Counted from the first letter of the stretch, positions 1-10,565 are shown. The stretch is 64,000 nucleotides of DNA from Henckelia pumila (GCF_033568475.1 NC_133121.1:129612375-129676374); one strand, 5' to 3'. The notes: generated by a model not told the origin, from the sequence alone. Numbers and translations are program-made.

Positions 1-440
1 ACAAATTATTATTATTATTATTATTATTATTATTTTGTTATTATTATTATTAGGGGTAATTATTTTAAAATCCCTAAACCTAAACATAAATTTCTTCTAA
101 CTCCCTACATTCAAATTTTTTAGTTTGCACTCCCTAGTGGTCCCCAATTTTGATTAAACAAGTATTCAACTAATATTTTGTACTTTGACGTTGTTTTACC
201 TATCGAACCAGTTCATGTCGTGAAGAACTATTGGTTGCGCAAGGTTTCCAGCCTATATACTTTAGATTAGGGTCCAACATGCTTCCGTAAAGTAAATCAA
301 ATTTAAATACCTCTTTGACCATAATGTCATCGGGTCATACCTGCCGAGTTTTACGAAGTGCTCCTCACACTCCAACCACGCAGTCGCAACAGATGGTTTC
401 TGCACAAGCTCCTTCAACAACACCCAGCACAGCCTTAATT
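1..440. other. Gene-free left edge: TTA microsatellite and provirus flank
   Basis: Positions about 5-52 are an interrupted TTA trinucleotide repeat. Positions 39-155 form the left arm of the inverted repeat described separately. From about 156 to 440 I see no ORF, RNA gene or recognisable element. The sequence runs into the leader end of the pararetroviral provirus, and the exact virus-host junction cannot be fixed by eye. Confidence 0.6.
39..155. repeat. Left arm of imperfect inverted repeat framing the provirus
   Basis: Read on the plus strand, this stretch resembles the reverse complement of 10566-10680. Shared blocks include TTTGCACTCCCTA, a TTCT(T/C)CTAACTCC block, a TTTTTT tract and a TTA/TAA-rich outer edge, in the same order and spacing. 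Similarity by eye is roughly 70 percent over about 115 bp. The two arms lie about 10.4 kb apart with the provirus between them. They could be terminal inverted repeats of a DNA transposon, an inverted viral fragment, or two independent copies of a dispersed repeat. Confidence 0.6.
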
Positions 441-712
441 CATTTTCTACCTTAAGGCGTATGGTATATAAATTTAATTATAAAATATGAACATGAAAGA
501 ACAAGAGACTTTAGAAAAATTATTCAGACATAATATTATTACATAAATCAACTCCTTTGAAGAGGAGAAGACAACTTGTTTAGCTACTCATAGTAGCCTC
601 GTTCTTGAAATACATAAACGAAAACTTATTACAATAGAAAGAGAAATATTACAACAATTTTATTCGTAAGAAAACTGAAGGAAATGATCGATGTCTTCAG
701 CTTTCTCAAATG

Positions 713-725
713 CCTATATTTATAG
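713..725 (-). promoter_or_regulatory. TATA box of the presumed pregenomic RNA promoter
   Basis: On the minus strand this reads CTATAAATATAGG. It lies just past the end of the transactivator-type ORF and before a stretch (about 690-440) without long ORFs. This is where caulimovirids place the 35S-like promoter and the start of the pregenomic leader. The position is inferred from layout; activity is unknown. Confidence 0.5.
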
Positions 726-768
726 TTGTAGTTCCACTCGTTTCACCGAGAAACTTCAGGGAATCTTA

Positions 769-883
769 CAGCTGTCTTGTATTTCTTTATGTCATTATTG
801 ATGGCATCTTTTACTAGTGGAGGAGGCAGCTGTCTTGAATTTTTTATGCCATTATTGATGGCATCTTTTACTAGTGGAGGAAT
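769..883. repeat. Tandem duplication of a 58 bp unit
   Basis: Two adjacent copies begin with CAGCTGTCTTG at 769 and 827 and share the block ATTATTGATGGCATCTTTTA and an ACTAGTGGAGGA end. They differ at only a few bases. The pair lies at the 3' end of the transactivator-type reading frame, just upstream of the promoter. Confidence 0.8.
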
Positions 884-2304
884 CACATACCTGCCACTTT
901 ATTTTGGCTTTATTCTCCTCACATGCCTGCTTTATTGTTGTCAAGGCATCTTTTGCTTTTGAAGTAGACCCCTGTGGAAACGCATCTTTGGTGGTCTTTG
1001 TCCACCTTTGCTTGTCTCGGAAAAATCCTTTCAATCCGTTCGGGGTCTAAAGGTTTTTCCAAATTCTGGTTCCTTCTGATTTGGGAATTCTGGGCAGATA
1101 TTCTCTGACCATCGTCCAATATGAGCCATGTTACAAAATTTTCGGCGAGTTTCTTTACTCCTCGGCAGCTTGTTGTTCCACAAAAGATTTCTCTTCTTTT
1201 CGAAGAGTTCTTTCGCAAATGATGTAGTTTTTCCTGTCATTGTGTTCAACAGGAACGATCCGTTCACAGAATTCTGATAACATTTGAATGAAAACTTGAC
1301 TTTGTCCATCTCAGTAAGACAGACCCAAATACCCCATGCCCTTCTGGTTGAGATCTCATTTTCCCCGAAAGTGGACACCAAGGGTATTTCTTCAGTTTTA
1401 GGATCCTTGATAAATTTATGACTATTTATATCAGGTCTCCTCAGCTTGATAAAATAAAAGGGTTCGTGTGATCCTTTCACTGTTGGTTCTGGAGCTGCAC
1501 TGAAAAATATAACTCAAGCACATCTCCTCTGGACAAATGATCATTATTTGCCCATGTTTCTTGGACTGCTTCCTGAATCCATTTTGGTAATTGTGATATC
1601 TCCAGAAAGCTTGGTGACGTTGTATAAACTGAGGCCAAAGCCCCAAATTCATACCAGAGTTTTACATCTTTAGGATTGACATTGTTTTTTAGCCAAACCC
1701 TTGGATATATTCCTGCAACATCAACCCTGCAAGTGTTCGGGTTAATTTCATTCCTTGTATTCAATTTCTCCCACTTCTGTTGATAAACCTGGAATGGAGA
1801 AATAATAGATGGATTAGTATCAATCTTAGATTTTTCCTTGTCAGTGTTGGGCCTAAGATTGATCTCTTCCTCTTTTACCCCAGAGGCGGAGGGTTGACTT
1901 GATGAGTTATCCTCATCAATTGTTGCTTCATCCAGATCATCAAAGGCTGATGATAGATTAGCTCTTGTTTCTTGAGTTTGAGATTCCTCAACATCTTGTT
2001 TCACAATCGGTGGTTGTATTTCTTGTTCTTGTAAAACCAATGGTTTTAGTATATCTTGTTTATGAGAAACCAATGGTTTCTCTATAGCCTTCACAATTGG
2101 CCCTTGAATAGCAGCTCATAGTTGTGTTTGAGCTTGCATACATCCTGTAATTCGATTAGATACTTTGATCCGATCAGCTTGTTGTAACCTGCCGGCCATT
2201 TCAGCATTAATGGCTAACTGGTTGAACTCGTTTTGAAGCAACCTAAGGTGTTTCCTGAGATGCCTCTGCATTTTCAGGATGGAATCCACGTCACTGCCTT
2301 CCAT
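852..2304 (-). pseudogene. Transactivator/viroplasmin-type ORF (ORF VI-like), broken
   Basis: The frame opens at ATG 2304, overlapping the end of the polymerase ORF (stop 2291-2293) by 14 bases, and begins with a short alpha-helical, Gln-rich segment. An in-frame TGA at 2116-2118 interrupts it. The same frame continues to a stop at 1477-1479 with acidic, Ser-rich text and a W-L-K-N-N-V segment. A frame change near 1477 carries the open text to 1031, and another change near there carries it to about 852. By position after polymerase and before the promoter, this is the translational transactivator/inclusion-body protein gene of caulimovirids. Sequence support is weaker than for the polymerase because this protein is poorly conserved. 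Total span of about 480 codons fits the family. It cannot make a full-length product as it stands. Confidence 0.65.
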
Positions 2305-4315
2305 CTCTTGTTAAAAAATCTGCAAGAATATTTTCATGAGATTTAATAATAACAATATCAAAAATATAATTTTGACATAATGCTTGCCATCTTAATAACC
2401 TAGCTTTCTCAGGTTTAGATTCAATCTTATTCTTTAGGAAAGCTTTTACCTGGGTGTTATCAACCTTCAGAGTGAATTTTTTAGCAAGTAAAAATAATGG
2501 CCATTTTTCAAAAGCCCTTTTAACCGCATAAAATTCTTTCTCGTTGATATGTCATCTAATGGCCTCAGATTCTAAAAAAAGACCGCTACAGTATCTGCAT
2601 GGTATTTCCCCATTTGGAGTGATTTTGGTAATGACTGCCGCCCACCAATCGTCGCTGGCATCCGTCAATAATACCAAATCATCTTCATCTACGGGTATAG
2701 CCATTTTTGGGAGATTCTTACATATCTCTTTTAATTGGTTTACCCCTTTAGTATGGTCATCGGTCCATATAAACCTAGCATCCTTTTTTAACAAAGGACT
2801 GAACATCTTTCTATACATTGCTAGATTGTTAATGAACATCCCTGCAAAATTAACTACTCCAAGAAAACTCTGGAGTTGTTTTACATCTTTGAGTTTATCT
2901 GAAAAATTCTTTACCTTTTCCACAATATGGGGTTGTAGAATTATTCCAGTTTTATCAATCTCAATACCGAGGAATTCAATTTTCCTTGTTGCTATGACTG
3001 CTTTCTTTTCAGATAACACCAGTCCTTCTTGTTTACAAATTTTAGAGAAAATCTCTAAGTGTTTAACGTGTTCGTCTATATTTTTTGATGCTATAAGAAT
3101 ATCATCAATATAAACAAACATAAAGTTGAAATAATCTATAAAAATGTTATCCATCTTTCTTTGAAATATCTGGGGTGCATTAGCCAATCCCATAGGCATA
3201 ACTTCCCAAATATAGTGTCCTTGTGGAGTAGAGAAGACTGTGAATTTCTTACTGCCTTCTTCCATTCTTATCTGGTAGAATCCAGACTTACAATCAAATT
3301 TTGAGAACACTCTAGCATTTCGTACACAGCTAATTAGATGTTCTCTACTAGGTATGAAGTACCCGTCAAACTCCAGGATTTTATTAATACCTTGATAGTT
3401 AATAACTAACCTGAGTTTCCCTCTTTTTATTTCACCATGATTTCTGACCAGAAAACCTGGGCTACTATATGGTGAAACTCCTTCTTTGATTAGACCAAGG
3501 TCCAAATGTTCCTTGATAATCATTCTCATATCCCTTTGATATGTTATGTTCATCGGGATAGGCTTATATCTGACGAATTCATACTCTTTGTCTTCCTTTA
3601 GAGTAAGACTGGCTTTGAGTTGATTTCTATCCCACCATGCCAAAGGATGCTCATTATAACTTTCTTTGAGCCTCTTTTTGACATCTTCAAGGGATACCTT
3701 ATTTTCTAACTCTATATCTCTATGATTTAGAGTTACCTTGAGAAGCTCCATATCCTCTGTTTGGAGTTCTTGTTCTGTTGTTATTTTCAACATGGTTTCT
3801 CCAAACCTTCTTGGATCTTTCATTTTTGGGTGAAAAAGTTGTCCCTTATCACCACGCTAGCTACGAAATATTATCGGCAATTGTCGATAAAAAGCAACTT
3901 TGAGTCTTTGAACGATAATTTTATGATCACAAATTGTAGTGAACATAAGTCTTCTTAACTCATTGTCTTGTGCGTACTTCTTAAACATTTGTAAGAAGTT
4001 ATTTCCTAACAGGATATCAGCTCCTGTATCATGGAAATAGATTGGTGGTGTCTTTACCTTGTACCAAGGTGTCTGACCTGCTCCTCCTATAAGGATCTCT
4101 GTTTGTTTTATTCCTTTGCAAATAATTAAAATTCTTCGAGAGAAATCTCGTCCAGCAATTTTTGGCAAATCTTCTTCACATTTTTCAGGGAAGACTCCTC
4201 TTTTTGCTGTACAAATTCCTGCTCCCGAATCAATATAAGCTGCAAAGTATTCAACCTTATATTGTTCATACAACATCCCTATCGGAATGTATATGGAGAA
4301 ATGACTTGTTGTCAT
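2291..4315 (-). pseudogene. Pararetroviral polyprotein: aspartic protease, reverse transcriptase, RNase H
   Basis: A single frame of about 674 codons starts at ATG 4313-4315 and ends with TGA at 2291-2293. The N-terminal part has the protease motif DSGA and a later ILLG segment. The RT part (about 3823-2560) contains the palm motif YIDDILI and an LGxxI-type segment. RNase H follows with TDAS, a conserved Glu region and a VDN segment. Two in-frame stops break it: TAG at 3857-3859 between protease and RT, and TGA at 2552-2554 at the RT-RNase H boundary. Length, domain order and the overlap with the next ORF are those of caulimovirid ORF V. No integrase domain follows, which separates it from Ty3/gypsy. 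The reading frame is otherwise well preserved, so decay is not very ancient. Confidence 0.92.
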
Positions 4316-4366
4316 TTTTTAAAGGGATTACTAAATGGCCCTACCATTTTTAACAGACTGTGTTGT

Positions 4367-7035
4367 TGAAACGACCCTAACTCTCTAAATATAAATAAAT
4401 ATGCGGAATTTTTTTTTAATACTTACTAAATAATAATATGTACATACATGTCCATACATATATGCACAGAATAAATAGTTTTAAAAATAAATAACTAAAA
4501 TAAAAATGCAACCTTTAATAAATTAAATATCTGAGTCTAACATTTAATAAAATACTGACATATGCAAAATAAATAAAATTTGCATGCACTGAAAATATTT
4601 AAATAAGATGAGTAATAATATCCACCACTGAAAATAAATAAATAAAATGTATGACATGATAAAAATATTCAAAACATGACGTAGACTCAGACAACGGTCA
4701 CGGGGTTACTGCATGTCCGCTCATAGGTCCTCGCCGCCGGTGGGTACTACATCCTCCTCTACGTACTCACCTGCACCATATCAGTGTAGTGAGCCTAGAG
4801 GCCCAACATGCTAACATAACAAGGGTTTAAAATAATTTAAATCACTTTAATACTAATACATAACATATACATGAATGAGCATGCTTAAAAAAATATCATG
4901 AACATAACATAAACTTAAATATCATAATAATACATAAACATTGTTGAGCAAAGTATTTTCTAACATCGAAAGGTCGTCTCCATAGTGTAACCATACATAC
5001 ATTAAATACTGATCAGCGTGGTAAACCAACGTACGTGGCGGTGACGAATCACCTCTTAAATTGGCAGTAAACTGCCCTTCAATAGTTCACATATGGGGAC
5101 GAATCCCCCTTAAATTGTCACACTACTTCAACTTCCAACATAAAAATTATTTTTTTTTGCTCAACCTTAAACATTAAATCATGCAATAAAATTATTTCAT
5201 GAATGCATGTACTTAAATAAAATGTGTGTCCTTCATATATATTTAATTTAATTTCATACTAACATATAAATATTAAAAATAACTTCCATACATAAAAATA
5301 ATTAAATATATATTCAGGACACATGCAATTTCTCATGGGTTGTACTGAACTGCTGGCCCTGACACTCAAGCCCATTTCCTTAAATTCTGACCCATTAACA
5401 CTGAGACTGGCCCATTAACACACTTAAACCCAAAAAATACATTTCTAAGCCCAATTAATTTATTCAAACTCATTAATGCACACTTGGCCCAATAACAACC
5501 TAATCTGGCCCAATGGGCCCAAAAGCCCAAAGACTGGCCCAATAACTTCCATGGGCCCCCAAGCCCATAAAAATTATTGGACTAACTTAATTAAATTTAA
5601 ATAAGCCCAATAACAAATAAATTCAACCCAAAAGAATTTAAATGGAGCCCAATTAAATTTTGAGATTTAATTAGACTCATTAAACACTTAAATTTATTAA
5701 TTAACTTAAAAATAAAATACCCGAGCCCTACTAACTTAACCTGGACCCGGACCCAAATAACTTAACCCATGACCCACTGACATGACCCGGACCACCAACC
5801 CGACCCGGAAACCACCCTGGAACCCTAGCCCGATCCACCCTCCTCCCGTTTCTGTTGCGGCCGAGAGCAGCAGCCACTCCTTGGCTGTTGCCGGCCTGCT
5901 CCGGCCGCCCCTGGCCAGAGCGCCGCCGCCCAGACGTAGCCCACGTCTGGGCGGTTCGAACCTAGTCCTTGACCCAGCCCCATGCAACCCACAGACCAAA
6001 TCCCGAGCCCCCTTCCACGAAACCCTATTCTGCGCCTCCAAAGGACCCGACCTGCAACAGCTGGTTTCCTGGGCTCATTTGGCTCGAGCCACTCGAGCCA
6101 TTCGAGTCTAGGCAACCCTCACACACCCTACAACCCTTCGACCAGCAGTGGTACGAACCATGGCTAGGAAAATCATGAAGATGATCAAGAATCACAAGAA
6201 CAAACGCATAAAACCATAACAACTCTCGTTTTTCTGAAAATTCTTGAAGGAAATTGATGCTCACGCACACACACACGCATAAACACTGATATAGCACGTT
6301 AAAATGAAAAGGGACATGCCTTGCACCATTAAAAGAAGAGATAGGAGCGTGTAGAACGAATCCGGGACGACGGGACGACGAGCAACCTTGAAACTTCGAA
6401 GAAAATCGGCTATGGAGTCCTAGGGCCTGCTGATCGATGAAGAAGATGAAGGAGAGGTGGAGGTGGAGGTGGAGGCTGAGAGCTTGGAGGCGTGAGGGTT
6501 GGGTAGGTTTAGGGTAAGGTTTTAATTAAAAATATGTTTTTTTTTAGGATAATAAAGTATTAATAAGGATTTTTAATTATGAAATATATAACTTAAAAGC
6601 TCTAACTAATAATTAAAATCTGATAACTAATTTAAAAATCCCGAAATAAATAATTAAGGGAATTTTAAAGATAGCAAAAAGTCATTATTTTGGCTAAATT
6701 TGGATAAAAATAGACTCCTAAAATTATATAAAATTAAATACTGAAAATTTTGAGAAAATAAAACTCAAAATAATATTTTTGGTCTCTAAAAATGCTCATG
6801 AAATAAATTGGATAGAAAGTTGTCCTCTCGTCCGTCCACGGTCCCGTCAACGCGATAAAATAATTCAATTACCATAAATCATGAAAATCTCTAATTATGG
6901 GTTAAATGCTTGAAAATCAATTAAATCATGCACAAATAATTCACATAAATATTTAACCCATAATCTAAAATTTCAAATAAATAAATTTCCTAATTATGCA
7001 TGCGAATTTACGTATTAAAAATACCGGATGTTACA
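4367..7035 (-). mobile_element. Solo LTR of a long-LTR Ty3/gypsy-type element inside the provirus
   Basis: The 2669 bp block begins TGAAACGACC and ends GGATGTTACA on the plus strand and is bounded by perfect 5 bp copies GTTGT at 4362-4366 and 7036-7040. No internal copy of the end sequences, primer-binding site or polypurine tract was found, so it is a solo LTR left by LTR-LTR recombination. On the minus strand it starts TGTAACATCCGG, close in style to the TGTAAGACCCG start of the long LTRs at 33836 and 40271. This suggests the same broad (Tekay/Del-like chromovirus) group. Proline-rich ORFs between about 5736 and 6180 come from GC-rich LTR sequence and are not genes. The strand is inferred from that resemblance. 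Confidence 0.88.
6446..6475. repeat. Short GGTGGA-type purine repeat in the solo LTR
   Basis: A run of GAGGTGGAGGTGGAGGTGGAG-like hexanucleotides lies inside the solo LTR. A short CA/GT-type repeat (CACACACACAC) lies nearby at about 6265-6275. Both are ordinary low-complexity tracts. Confidence 0.6.
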
Positions 7036-7040
7036 GTTGT

Positions 7041-7252
7041 AACTCAGTAATCCGATTAAAACTATTCACCTTTAGTCTTCCTAAGGCTTCAGAAGGTAGA
7101 GTATGGTTACTCCTTTCTACCTCTTCAATGCGATCTAGTAAATCATGTTCATGACTTACTAATTTCAACAGCTGCTTCTTCCTCTGTTTGTAAACAGAGT
7201 TCTCGAATCTGATTAAGAGATTGTCCCTTATCCAATTCTCTTGGTTTTCCAT
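7041..7252 (-). pseudogene. Small viral ORF downstream of movement protein, cut by the solo LTR
   Basis: A frame starting at ATG 7252 encodes a charged, helical N-terminus of about 70 residues. It is interrupted at the GTTGT target site (7036-7040) of the solo LTR. On the other side of the LTR, the open text resumes at 4366 and reaches a stop that overlaps the polymerase start in an ATGA arrangement at about 4312-4315. This indicates a small intact ORF before insertion. I do not recognise the product; a short coiled-coil or virion-associated-type protein is possible. Confidence 0.55.
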
Positions 7253-7264
7253 TTCGTAGAATTC

Positions 7265-8493
7265 TTATTGAATCCTCCAAGTCTTTTCTTTTACCATGAA
7301 CTCTATTCCTTTTTCAAGGCGTTTCCATGGTTTATGGTCCTCCAGAAACTCTAGGCCAAGAATGAGTTGATCCACTTCTTTTCCTGGAATTCCACATATT
7401 TGAACTTCCAATTCTCCAATATTTATCAATCCTTGGTAAGTTTCTTTTTCATGTTGTTCCAAATAGTAAATCGAGTTACAAGGGAACTGGTTCCGATGAC
7501 TTGTAATATCGAATACTATTTTCACTTCTTTCCATCCTTCTGGAGATCTAAGTTTTCCTATTATAGAAAACTCTTTTTCTTCTGGTGGAATTTCTTGAAT
7601 AGGAGATTTGTCCCATCTCCTACTTGTCATTCGGTTTCCTTGAAAAGATAACCTTCGAGGTTCTATTTTAAGGTCTCTGTATAGAACCGGTCTGTCTTGG
7701 ATTTGAATGTCTATTTCCTGAATTAAAGGAAACTCGATTTTTTCTGGGTATATTGCATGAGCAACTTTCCCAAAGATATCTGGAATTTCAATGAACTCAT
7801 TTCTAATAAATAATTCAGAATGATGAGTATTCGAAAGAGCATATGAAATTTGATATGTAATAGAATATGGTCTATTACCTTCCTTCATTAGTCTCTTTTC
7901 CTTGAAGTTTTGATGCAACGTCAGGGCTTGACTAAAGTCCCTGTCAGCTAAATTGTAGGCTATTCTTGGATAAATAACTCCTACAATTTTTCCTGCACAA
8001 AGATTTCCTGAGATAGTACCCAGGACAGCATCTTGAATATTCCCCATTCTTTTATCGCATACTACGATATCTATGGGTGAATCTATTTCTTTTTAAAAGT
8101 TGCCTTGATCATTATTTGGATTGCTCCAATATGAATCCAAAACATCGTCCTTGCTACCTCACCTTTCAACTTTTGCAATTCCTCTCTTATTTCTTCAAAA
8201 TGAATTAACTGCATCTCTATTTGATTACTTCTTAACTCCATGGGGATTGCCATTTCCCTTCTGGATACTTTGTAAATCAAATTATGTCTTCTTTGTCTAA
8301 GCCCTAGGTTGCCTAAGACTCTTTCTACTTGTCCTTCCAAAAATCTCTGGTATTTTTGTAACGTTGGATTTTCTCTCATAATCCTTTGGACCATATTATG
8401 AGATATCGTGGTTTGGCTAAAGAATCCAGCCAAACTTTCATGTGTTTCATGCCAAAACACTTCTTCTTTATTCTGATTCTGATTCTGATCCAT
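7265..8493 (-). pseudogene. Viral movement protein, split by a frameshift
   Basis: The likely start is ATG 8491-8493, overlapping the end of the coat protein ORF by 26 bases. The first part runs to an in-frame stop at 8083-8085. The open text continues in another frame through 8047 down to the stop at 7265, so a one-base change in or near the A-rich run at about 8086-8097 has shifted the frame. The central region, with IGAIQI near the break and the ITYQISYALSN-type segment afterwards, is characteristic of the caulimovirid/30K-type movement protein family. Total coding length of about 410 codons is close to family size. This protein would act at plasmodesmata. The homopolymer location means an assembly error is an alternative to true decay. 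Confidence 0.75.
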
Positions 8494-9784
8494 CCTCAAA
8501 ATCTTCTTGACTAAACAATATCTCTTCTTCGTATATGCTTTCATCTGAGGGGATATCCTCAAATTGATATACTTGGACTAGATCTTGAAAGAAGACCGCA
8601 TCATCCATATCTGGTGTTGCTTCAAAGAGTTTAACTCCTTTTTTCTCATTTTCTGGACAATTTGTAGATATATGTCTTCTTGCTCCACATGTCCAGCAGT
8701 TGCAATCCTTGAAACTTTCACTTGCTCTTGTATGAGTTCTTCTGAAAGTTCTTCTTGATGGTGTTCTTCCCCTGCTTTGTGATGAGCTTGTTACTGAGGA
8801 TGTTCTTGTAGATCCACTTCTTCTTCCTGACCTATAAGATCTGGCCTTTTGTTTGGACCAAAATGTTCTTGGTTTCCAAGAACTTCTCATTCTTTTATTA
8901 TAGGGATTACTTCTGAATTTCATCCTTTTAAATCCCTGTGATCTGTTTCCAATGATCGTTGGAAGATCATTATCTTTACAACATAAAGGTGTATGTTTAT
9001 TTATACCCCTTATTTTCTTGTAGTTCTTCTGTAATGCTGATATATGGCACCATTCTGCCAATTTTTCTTTCAAAAAGGACGCGCGTCTTGCCAAAGTGTC
9101 AAGATGACCTGGAACGTATTCTTTAATCAACATTTCTCTCCAGGGACTTGACATTTTTGCGAAAAATAGCTGAATAGCTACATTTTCCTCGAATCCTGAA
9201 TTCCATCTGTATTTAGTGAATAACATAATGTATTCATCAATTAAATAGATATCATGTAACTCGAGGCTATACAGAGCTTGAGTATATCTTCTCTTTTTCT
9301 CTGTATCTTGATTGTTGAAATAGTCTACCCCTATGAATTGTGCTTTAAATAGGGTGGCCATTCTTTCTCCAATTTCGCTGAGGGATTCTCCTGCTAAGAT
9401 TGATTCCTTCGTATCTGGCATAGTCATCTCCCAAACAATCTTGACAGATCCCATTAGACTCATTTCTAGAAGTTTAATGAATCCTTCTTTATTGAGATCT
9501 AATGTCCCTGCTGCAATTCTCATAGCTGACGTCCAATCATTTATAAGATCTTCTCTATTTTTGAAGTCCAAAACATCAAGGTTTAACATAACCCCGTAAG
9601 GATGTATTGGATCTAAAACAGTTTTTCCGTAAGGAGTTTGATGGAGTGGGATTTTACTCCTTCTTGATCTGGTTCCTGCTGGATGTGAATTTTCTCCAAC
9701 CTGAAACTCACTATGTGGTTCTTCTGTTTTAACCGCATATCTTGGGGGATTCCCTATTGGTTGTTCACCCTCAGGGGAGTTCAT
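8468..9784 (-). CDS. Viral coat protein (capsid) with CCHC zinc finger
   Basis: An intact 438-codon frame. The N-terminal half carries a helical capsid-type domain. A strongly basic Arg/Ser-rich stretch lies at about residues 285-355. A CX2CX4HX4C zinc knuckle (C-W-T-C ... H ... C) follows near residue 375, and the C-terminus is acidic (E/D/S-rich). Basic stretch plus zinc knuckle plus acidic tail is the standard coat-protein plan of Caulimoviridae. It lies between the virion-associated-type ORF upstream and the movement protein downstream, overlapping the latter by 26 bases, which fits polycistronic translation by reinitiation. No stop interrupts it, but it sits in a dead provirus. Confidence 0.85.
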   Translation of the reverse strand: MNSPEGEQPIGNPPRYAVKTEEPHSEFQVGENSHPAGTRSRRSKIPLHQTPYGKTVLDPIHPYGVMLNLDVLDFKNREDLINDWTSAMRIAAGTLDLNKEGFIKLLEMSLMGSVKIVWEMTMPDTKESILAGESLSEIGERMATLFKAQFIGVDYFNNQDTEKKRRYTQALYSLELHDIYLIDEYIMLFTKYRWNSGFEENVAIQLFFAKMSSPWREMLIKEYVPGHLDTLARRASFLKEKLAEWCHISALQKNYKKIRGINKHTPLCCKDNDLPTIIGNRSQGFKRMKFRSNPYNKRMRSSWKPRTFWSKQKARSYRSGRRSGSTRTSSVTSSSQSRGRTPSRRTFRRTHTRASESFKDCNCWTCGARRHISTNCPENEKKGVKLFEATPDMDDAVFFQDLVQVYQFEDIPSDESIYEEEILFSQEDFEDGSESESE

Positions 9785-9867
9785 TTTTAGATCTACTACT
9801 TTGAGATTCGCAAAAGAATCCGCGAGATCTTGTAGATCCTCGAGATTTAATCTCTCTAAAGTAGTTA

Positions 9868-10239
9868 TCAGATAGTGTTTTTCTCTGATACTGCTTTTAT
9901 AAGATTAATCATCCTTTCATCATCAGTTAAAGGTTTTTGAACCATTTTGATTTTACCTTTCTGATATAACAACGGTTCGATACCAAACGAGAGTGGTAAC
10001 CTTCCTCCTGTATTTCCTTTTCTAGAACCTGAAGCTTGTTCTAGATTTGTGATTTTAGTTTGAAGATCCTTTAGGGTTACAAGAATTTCTTCTTGTTTCT
10101 TAAGGATTCCTTCAATCTGCCGAGGTATTTCATACAGCTGATTGTTGTAATATTGTACCGTCTTTTGAATTTCTCTAAGATCTCCGGAGAGTTTAGAGGA
10201 ATCTGGGATAATTTCTAAAAATTGAGAGTTAGAAATCAT
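9868..10239 (-). CDS. Virion-associated-type coiled-coil protein
   Basis: A 123-residue frame starts at ATG 10237-10239. The middle is a heptad-like coiled coil (KKQEEILVTLKDLQTK region, about residues 45-70), followed by a basic, Gly/Lys-rich region, a common plan for caulimovirid ORF III virion-associated proteins. The start codon overlaps the stop of the upstream 35-residue leader ORF, and the coat protein ORF begins about 85 bases downstream. Assignment rests on size, coiled coil and position. Confidence 0.55.
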   Translation of the reverse strand: MISNSQFLEIIPDSSKLSGDLREIQKTVQYYNNQLYEIPRQIEGILKKQEEILVTLKDLQTKITNLEQASGSRKGNTGGRLPLSFGIEPLLYQKGKIKMVQKPLTDDERMINLIKAVSEKNTI

Positions 10240-10336
10240 CTTTCTGTCGTAAGTAATCTATTGTGAACAGATTAACTTGTTTATAGGATTTCATATAAAT
10301 AAAATCCTCTTGATTCAAACCTTCGTTTGAAGTCAT
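10229..10336 (-). CDS. Leader small ORF (35 residues) of the provirus
   Basis: ATG at 10334-10336 opens a 35-codon frame whose TAA (10229-10231) overlaps the ATG of the next ORF at 10239. It is the first ORF after the primer-binding site. Such overlapping stop-start pairs are the reinitiation layout of caulimovirid polycistronic RNA. I do not recognise the peptide. Confidence 0.4.
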   Translation of the reverse strand: MTSNEGLNQEDFIYMKSYKQVNLFTIDYLRQKDDF

Positions 10337-10414
10337 CTTTTGTAAAAAATCTTCTCCTCAACAAAAAAAAATATGAGTTAACGAATAATATTAAGTGTGA
10401 ATATTTAACCTAAA

Positions 10415-10426
10415 GCTCTGATACCA
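10415..10426 (-). promoter_or_regulatory. tRNA-Met primer-binding site of the provirus
   Basis: On the minus strand this reads TGGTATCAGAGC, the complement of the initiator tRNA-Met 3' end used to prime minus-strand DNA in caulimovirids. It lies about 80 bases before the leader ORF and marks the 5' side of the viral genome. Confidence 0.9.
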
Positions 10427-10565
10427 TTTTTTGCACATAATTCTTTGTTTCAAAATAAGCATTAAAACATGAGATATAAGCACAGAGATCTTTAGATATA
10501 AGTATAAAACCTTCAGATCTAAGCACAAAATAACCCATATTGAGTACAAGAATTAAATATTAAAA

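Larger units (their letters stand above)
440..10440 (-). mobile_element. Endogenous caulimovirid-like pararetrovirus, degenerate
   Basis: A minus-strand array of viral genes runs from a tRNA-Met primer-binding site (10415-10426) through a leader ORF, a coiled-coil virion-associated-type ORF, a coat protein with CCHC zinc finger, a movement protein, a small ORF, an aspartic protease-RT-RNase H polyprotein, and a transactivator-type ORF, to a TATA box (713-725). Without the 2.67 kb solo LTR inserted at 4367-7035, the span is about 7.4 kb, normal for one Caulimoviridae genome. Coat protein before movement protein is an order I associate with the cavemovirus/solendovirus side of the family rather than with cauliflower mosaic virus. 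In-frame stops, frameshifts and the LTR insertion make it non-functional. Integration looks passive, since no integrase is encoded. Confidence 0.88.

Noticed and set aside
2544-3113. 189-codon plus-strand ORF
   Set aside because: It is the antisense of the reverse transcriptase frame; no independent signal.
5736-6297. Several overlapping proline-rich ORFs on both strands
   Set aside because: They lie inside the solo LTR, overlap each other in opposite strands and follow GC-rich sequence; no domain or splice context.
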